Origin: Hofstenia miamia
Lineage: Eukaryota > Xenacoelomorpha > Acoela
DNA length: 64,000 bases
Reading direction: 5' to 3'
Assembly: GCA_004352715.1 (NCBI GenBank)
Contig: SCFE01000107.1
Location: forward strand, 904,057 to 968,056
Numbering within the stretch: position 1 is the stretch's first letter; each line of letters starts with the position of its first letter. A program made the translations under genes and the position numbers. The notes beneath the pieces were generated by a model that was given only the letters and a program-made list of their open reading frames with translations, was not told the origin of the DNA and did not search any database. Of the stretch, positions 60,894-64,000 are shown in pieces.

Positions 60894-62309
60894 CTCTTTC
60901 TTCCGGATCATCTCTCTGGCATTGTCCTTCATGCATATCCTCCCTTTTTCTATTGTTCTTCCAAGGAACACTATCTTTTCCTTCAGGATGTCACACTTAT
61001 TTCCATTAATTCAGAGTCCCGCACTTTCCAAGATCATTAGTGTCCTTTCTAATCTTTTCAGATGTTCTTGTACTGTGTCACTTGTGACTATGATGTCATC
61101 TATATAGGCATCGACTCCCTCTTCCATTCAGTGCGTCTTGTTCTTAAGTATCTTCATTATGTATCTCTGGAACGTTGCTGGTGTGTTGCAGAGTCTGAAT
61201 GCCATATATATCCATTTGTACAGTCCGTATGGGGTTATGAATGCTGTCTTCTCTATGTCCTCTTCCTCCATTTTCACTTGCCAATAGGCCTTACATAAAT
61301 CCAGAGTTGTGAAATATTTATGTTTGCTGGCTTCATAGAGCATGTCTTCTATTCATGGTAAAGGGTACGAATCCTTTTTTGTCACCTCATTGAGTTTACC
61401 AAAATCAATGCATAGTTGGTATTTGTTTCCCTGTTTTATGAACACAGTTGGTGCTGCATATAGGCTTTCACTTGGCCAGATGATCTTATTGTTGATTAGT
61501 TCTTCCAGTATCTGATTGCATTCTTCCTTTAGCTGCTCAGGTACTCTTCAGACTGGCAGCTTGATTGGTTTATCTGTTGTAGTCACGATTTTGTGTTTTT
61601 TGCCTACCACTTGACCAACACTTATCTCCCCGTAGTTGAATATACGTTTATGACTTTCTAAAAGTGTTCTTAGTTTCATGATGTCTCGCTCTTCTAGATG
61701 TTGATAGTCTTCGTCATTTATCTCTGGTATCCTATGTGTATCTTCCTCTTCTGCTTTCGTCCCAATGCCCTTGAATCGGCTTTTGGGAGTACTTGCGACT
61801 TTGATGGTGTTCGTCCACTCGCCCTCGAGTCAGCCATGTGGAGTACTATCTGCTTTCCTTTGCAAGTCCTCGAATCGACCATGCAAATTACTTGCTCCAT
61901 CGTCGTCTTCCATTGCCTTCCAGATGAGTCTGATGTTAGTTCTGATGTATTTTCCGTATATTCTTATCTGAGATCTTTTCAGGTTCACGTTCTGGTTCGT
62001 AGCATTGAGTATTGGTACCCTTCCTCTGCCATTTTTTATTGTACAAACGCTAGACAGCATTGAAACTCGTTTGGTGTTGATGCCTTTATTGTCATATAGC
62101 ATTATGTTGGCTGTGATATTTTCTTCTGTTTCGATTGTATGCATCTTCCATTGATGCAGCTGTAGATGAATATCTTCTTGTAGTTGAAACATGATCGTTT
62201 TCTGTTTCTCCTGTTCCTCTTCGATTTCCATTTCTTCTTCTCTTACTTTTATTGTCTTGTTCATGTAGTTGATAACACAACCGTTTTTTATCAGAAAATC
62301 ATTTCCCAA
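60894..62309 (-). pseudogene. element B: protease end, linker and reverse transcriptase, five in-frame TGA
   Basis: One frame runs through the linker into RT: LLESHKRIFNYGEI, QYHLCIDFGKLNEV-like block (LCIDFGKLNEV), FTTLDLCKAYWQVKM, AFITPYGLYKWIYMAFRLCN, the catalytic YIDD (61106-61095) and VFLGRTIEKG. TGA stops interrupt it at 61830, 61548, 61353, 61128 and 61011 (lowest + coordinate of each codon). Where family consensus is clear, each replaces an Arg. The FGL motif is FRL. The frame ends at the N gap, before RNase H. Confidence 0.8.
61779..61954. repeat. 176-bp direct repeat, copy 2
   Basis: Partner of 60717-60892. Here it lies in the protease-RT linker frame (NIRLIWKAMEDDDGASNLHG). Confidence 0.85.
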
Positions 62310-62611
62310 TATGACTTTGTATGTAATGCATTATTGTGTGTGTCGACCACCACCAAAGGTTGTTCGAACATCATGTTTGCGATTCTCATTTGTGCAACGT
62401 CTATCATTCCCTTTGTATCAATGTAGTCCCCTGACGCGTTAATTAGTCTTTTGTTACAATTCTTCATATCTTCTCGTTGAAATCCTAATTTCATAGCACA
62501 TTCATCAGTGATTATCGATGTTGCTGCTCTGGTATCGATTGTCGCCTTTGTCATCACTCCATTAATGGCTATTGTTATTGTGTTCATCATATTAAGGTTC
62601 GTTAGGATCAT
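62291..62611 (-). pseudogene. element B: aspartic protease, active site altered
   Basis: Reads TKATIDTRAATSIITDEC where the active-site loop D-T/S-G-A is expected: the Gly is Arg (codon AGA at 62528-62530). The usual C-terminal motif ILGNDFLIKNG follows in the neighbouring frame (62309 onward), so a one-base frameshift lies near 62310. In this family the protease processes the gag-pol polyprotein; this copy is predicted to be inactive. Confidence 0.75.
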
Positions 62612-62646
62612 TATTGCTGCACGGTTGTTATGAGTCGGTGCTCTAC

Positions 62647-63735
62647 TTAGTTTTCTGATTCCTCGTCAGTTGGCGTTGCTTCGTCCATTTCATCCTCTGT
62701 CTGTAATATGTCCTCCTCATCATAGTATGCCTCTTCGTCACCTATGACGTTTATCTGCTTTGGGCAGTCTGGTTTTTTATGGCCTTTCTGTCCGCAGCCA
62801 TAGCATTTAATATCCTTTTCTTTCAATTTCCGCGTTTTTCCATCCTTTCCCTTGACTTTTATTACTTTCTCCTGTTTTACTTCAGGATAATTTTTGTTGG
62901 GAGTACGCGGCTTAAAATTACTTTTCCATGTTGGTGCCTCTCTGTACCATGCAGCTCTCTCATATATCCAAGCGTTGTTCTCAATTGTGGCTTGTATGTC
63001 GACAGCTTTCCAAATAATCCTTTCTAATTTGTTGTCGACGTCGCATTTGATTTCGAATTGTGTTTTAATACTTTCTGGCATACCCTTGCAGATATTTGAG
63101 AATAAGTCGTATTTCGAATAAGTATTTCCCCTTGAACTGAGCATCAGGAGCTGCTTGACTTGTTGCATGTAGTTCTGGATATCGTCCGTTTTCCTCATCT
63201 TTGTTGCATTCAAGATAATTCGGTATTGGTTCTTGAAACTTTCATTTTCGTAGTAGTTAATGAAGTCTCCTATTAGTAGTTGATAGTCCCTTTTTGTTTC
63301 TGTATCCAGTAACAGGTAGTGTTGAGATGCTGCTCCAGTTAGATATAGTGGGAGTCTCGCCGCTGCTGCTTGTTGGCTCACTTTCCTTTCCACCATTGTC
63401 AGTTCAAACATTTGAAGCCACTCAGCAAATGTGGGGTTATAACCATCTACCTTCCTGTTGAATTTGGGTAGTGTCACCTTGCATGGGATTGTGTCATTAG
63501 CTGTTGCTTGCAGTAGGATCGAATTCTCGTATTTCGGTTTCCTGTGATTAGTTTGTATATCCTCCTCCTGCAGTTGTATGGTCACTGCTTTTTTAATTTC
63601 ATTTATTATTTTCTGTTTTTTGTCTTCAGAGTCTTTGTCTGATTCTTCGAAAGCTAATTCCTTTCGGCTTAACCTGTGTGGCGCCTGTAGCTTGCTGTCT
63701 TTTTTAGCTTGAATTTCGATTTCGTGAGATCGCAT
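62647..63735 (-). CDS. element B: gag polyprotein with CCHC zinc knuckle
   Basis: 362 codons, intact. A capsid-like region (FAEWLQMFELTMVERKVSQQ, ARLPLYLTGAASQHYLLL, the typical Gypsy gag pattern of a weak-homology helical domain) is followed by a basic stretch and a nucleocapsid zinc knuckle CYGCGQKGHKKPDC (about residues 312-325), then an acidic tail. In such elements gag forms the particle and binds RNA. The first Met fits the start of the family pattern, but an upstream start off this frame cannot be excluded. Confidence 0.85.
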   Translation of the reverse strand: MRSHEIEIQAKKDSKLQAPHRLSRKELAFEESDKDSEDKKQKIINEIKKAVTIQLQEEDIQTNHRKPKYENSILLQATANDTIPCKVTLPKFNRKVDGYNPTFAEWLQMFELTMVERKVSQQAAAARLPLYLTGAASQHYLLLDTETKRDYQLLIGDFINYYENESFKNQYRIILNATKMRKTDDIQNYMQQVKQLLMLSSRGNTYSKYDLFSNICKGMPESIKTQFEIKCDVDNKLERIIWKAVDIQATIENNAWIYERAAWYREAPTWKSNFKPRTPNKNYPEVKQEKVIKVKGKDGKTRKLKEKDIKCYGCGQKGHKKPDCPKQINVIGDEEAYYDEEDILQTEDEMDEATPTDEESEN

Positions 63736-64000
63736 ATCGTTTCTGCTACATTAATGAGGGGGCCATTGAGTAGTATAGACCGCGAGAAGGAGAAAACATT
63801 TTTTTCTGATTGGTCGAGAGGGGTGGTCTTTGACCTGAGACACAGTGGATATTGCCAATGGCGTTGTACTGGCATCATGGAAGTCATGTACTTTTACTAG
63901 TTTTTGTGTTATTTATGTGATCCACATTACCTTACATTTTTTTAGTTTTACTTTCCCACATTACCTTACATTTTTACATGTATTACTTTCACACATTAAC

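Larger units (their letters stand above)
56535..63900 (-). mobile_element. Gypsy-like LTR retrotransposon B
   Basis: On the - strand, in order: gag (63735-62647), aspartic protease (62611-62291 and on), reverse transcriptase (about 61640-60900), an assembly gap at 60893, then ORF3 (60820 to about 57650) and an LTR-like region. RNase H and integrase are not seen; they would fall at the gap, so their loss may be an assembly artefact. Gene order and protein motifs are those of Metaviridae-like elements. Confidence 0.8.

Noticed and set aside
60552-61107. Hydrophobic open frames on the + strand (60552-61040, 60721-61107, 57610-57870)
   Set aside because: They are antisense shadows of element B, which has clear motif-bearing frames on the - strand.

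Overview
The window is AT-rich animal (metazoan, invertebrate-type) genomic DNA. The signs are split genes with GT-AG introns, many long (TA)n arrays, and remnants of Tc1/mariner, hAT, piggyBac, non-LTR and Gypsy-like LTR elements. There is no operon structure and no visible rRNA, tRNA or CRISPR array. I cannot assign a phylum from sequence alone.

Two host genes can be supported. (1) A rhodopsin-class GPCR on the + strand, 5554-28295, assembled here from seven exons whose splice phases all agree. Two LDL-receptor class A modules (the second completes its sixth cysteine across an intron) lead through a short linker directly into seven transmembrane segments. The 5' end (signal peptide and any earlier exons) was not found. 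Its introns of 2.7, 9.7 and 7.7 kb are filled with transposon debris. (2) A calcyphosin-like EF-hand gene (CAPSL type) on the - strand, 42593-44565, with two coding exons and a C-terminal extension of about 56 residues.

Layout: 1-5.5 kb, AT-rich DNA with hAT-type non-autonomous elements; 5.5-28.4 kb, the GPCR, with a piggyBac relic (about 9.3-10.95 kb), several hAT relics (11.6-14.4, 14.7-15.5, 20.5-20.8 kb), a complete but dead Tc1 copy (16.08-17.58 kb) and an apparent assembly duplication (25.0-26.8 kb) inside its introns; 28.4-36 kb, transposon remnants; 36.2-41.2 kb, a decayed Gypsy-like element (A) on the - strand; 42.6-44.6 kb, CAPSL; 45-56.5 kb, non-LTR retrotransposon fragments; 56.5-63.9 kb, a second Gypsy-like element (B) on the - strand with gag, protease and reverse transcriptase.

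The most interesting signals are the LDLa-7TM receptor, and a large third reading frame shared collinearly by elements A and B downstream of the usual pol region, which I cannot match to any family. Element B has been disabled mainly by CpG-type changes (five in-frame TGA codons plus two Gly-to-Arg changes), which suggests germline methylation of transposons. Six runs of N mark assembly gaps (26360, 26533, 30646-30703, 41803-42011, 51475, 60893); several lie beside duplicated sequence or inside (TA)n arrays.
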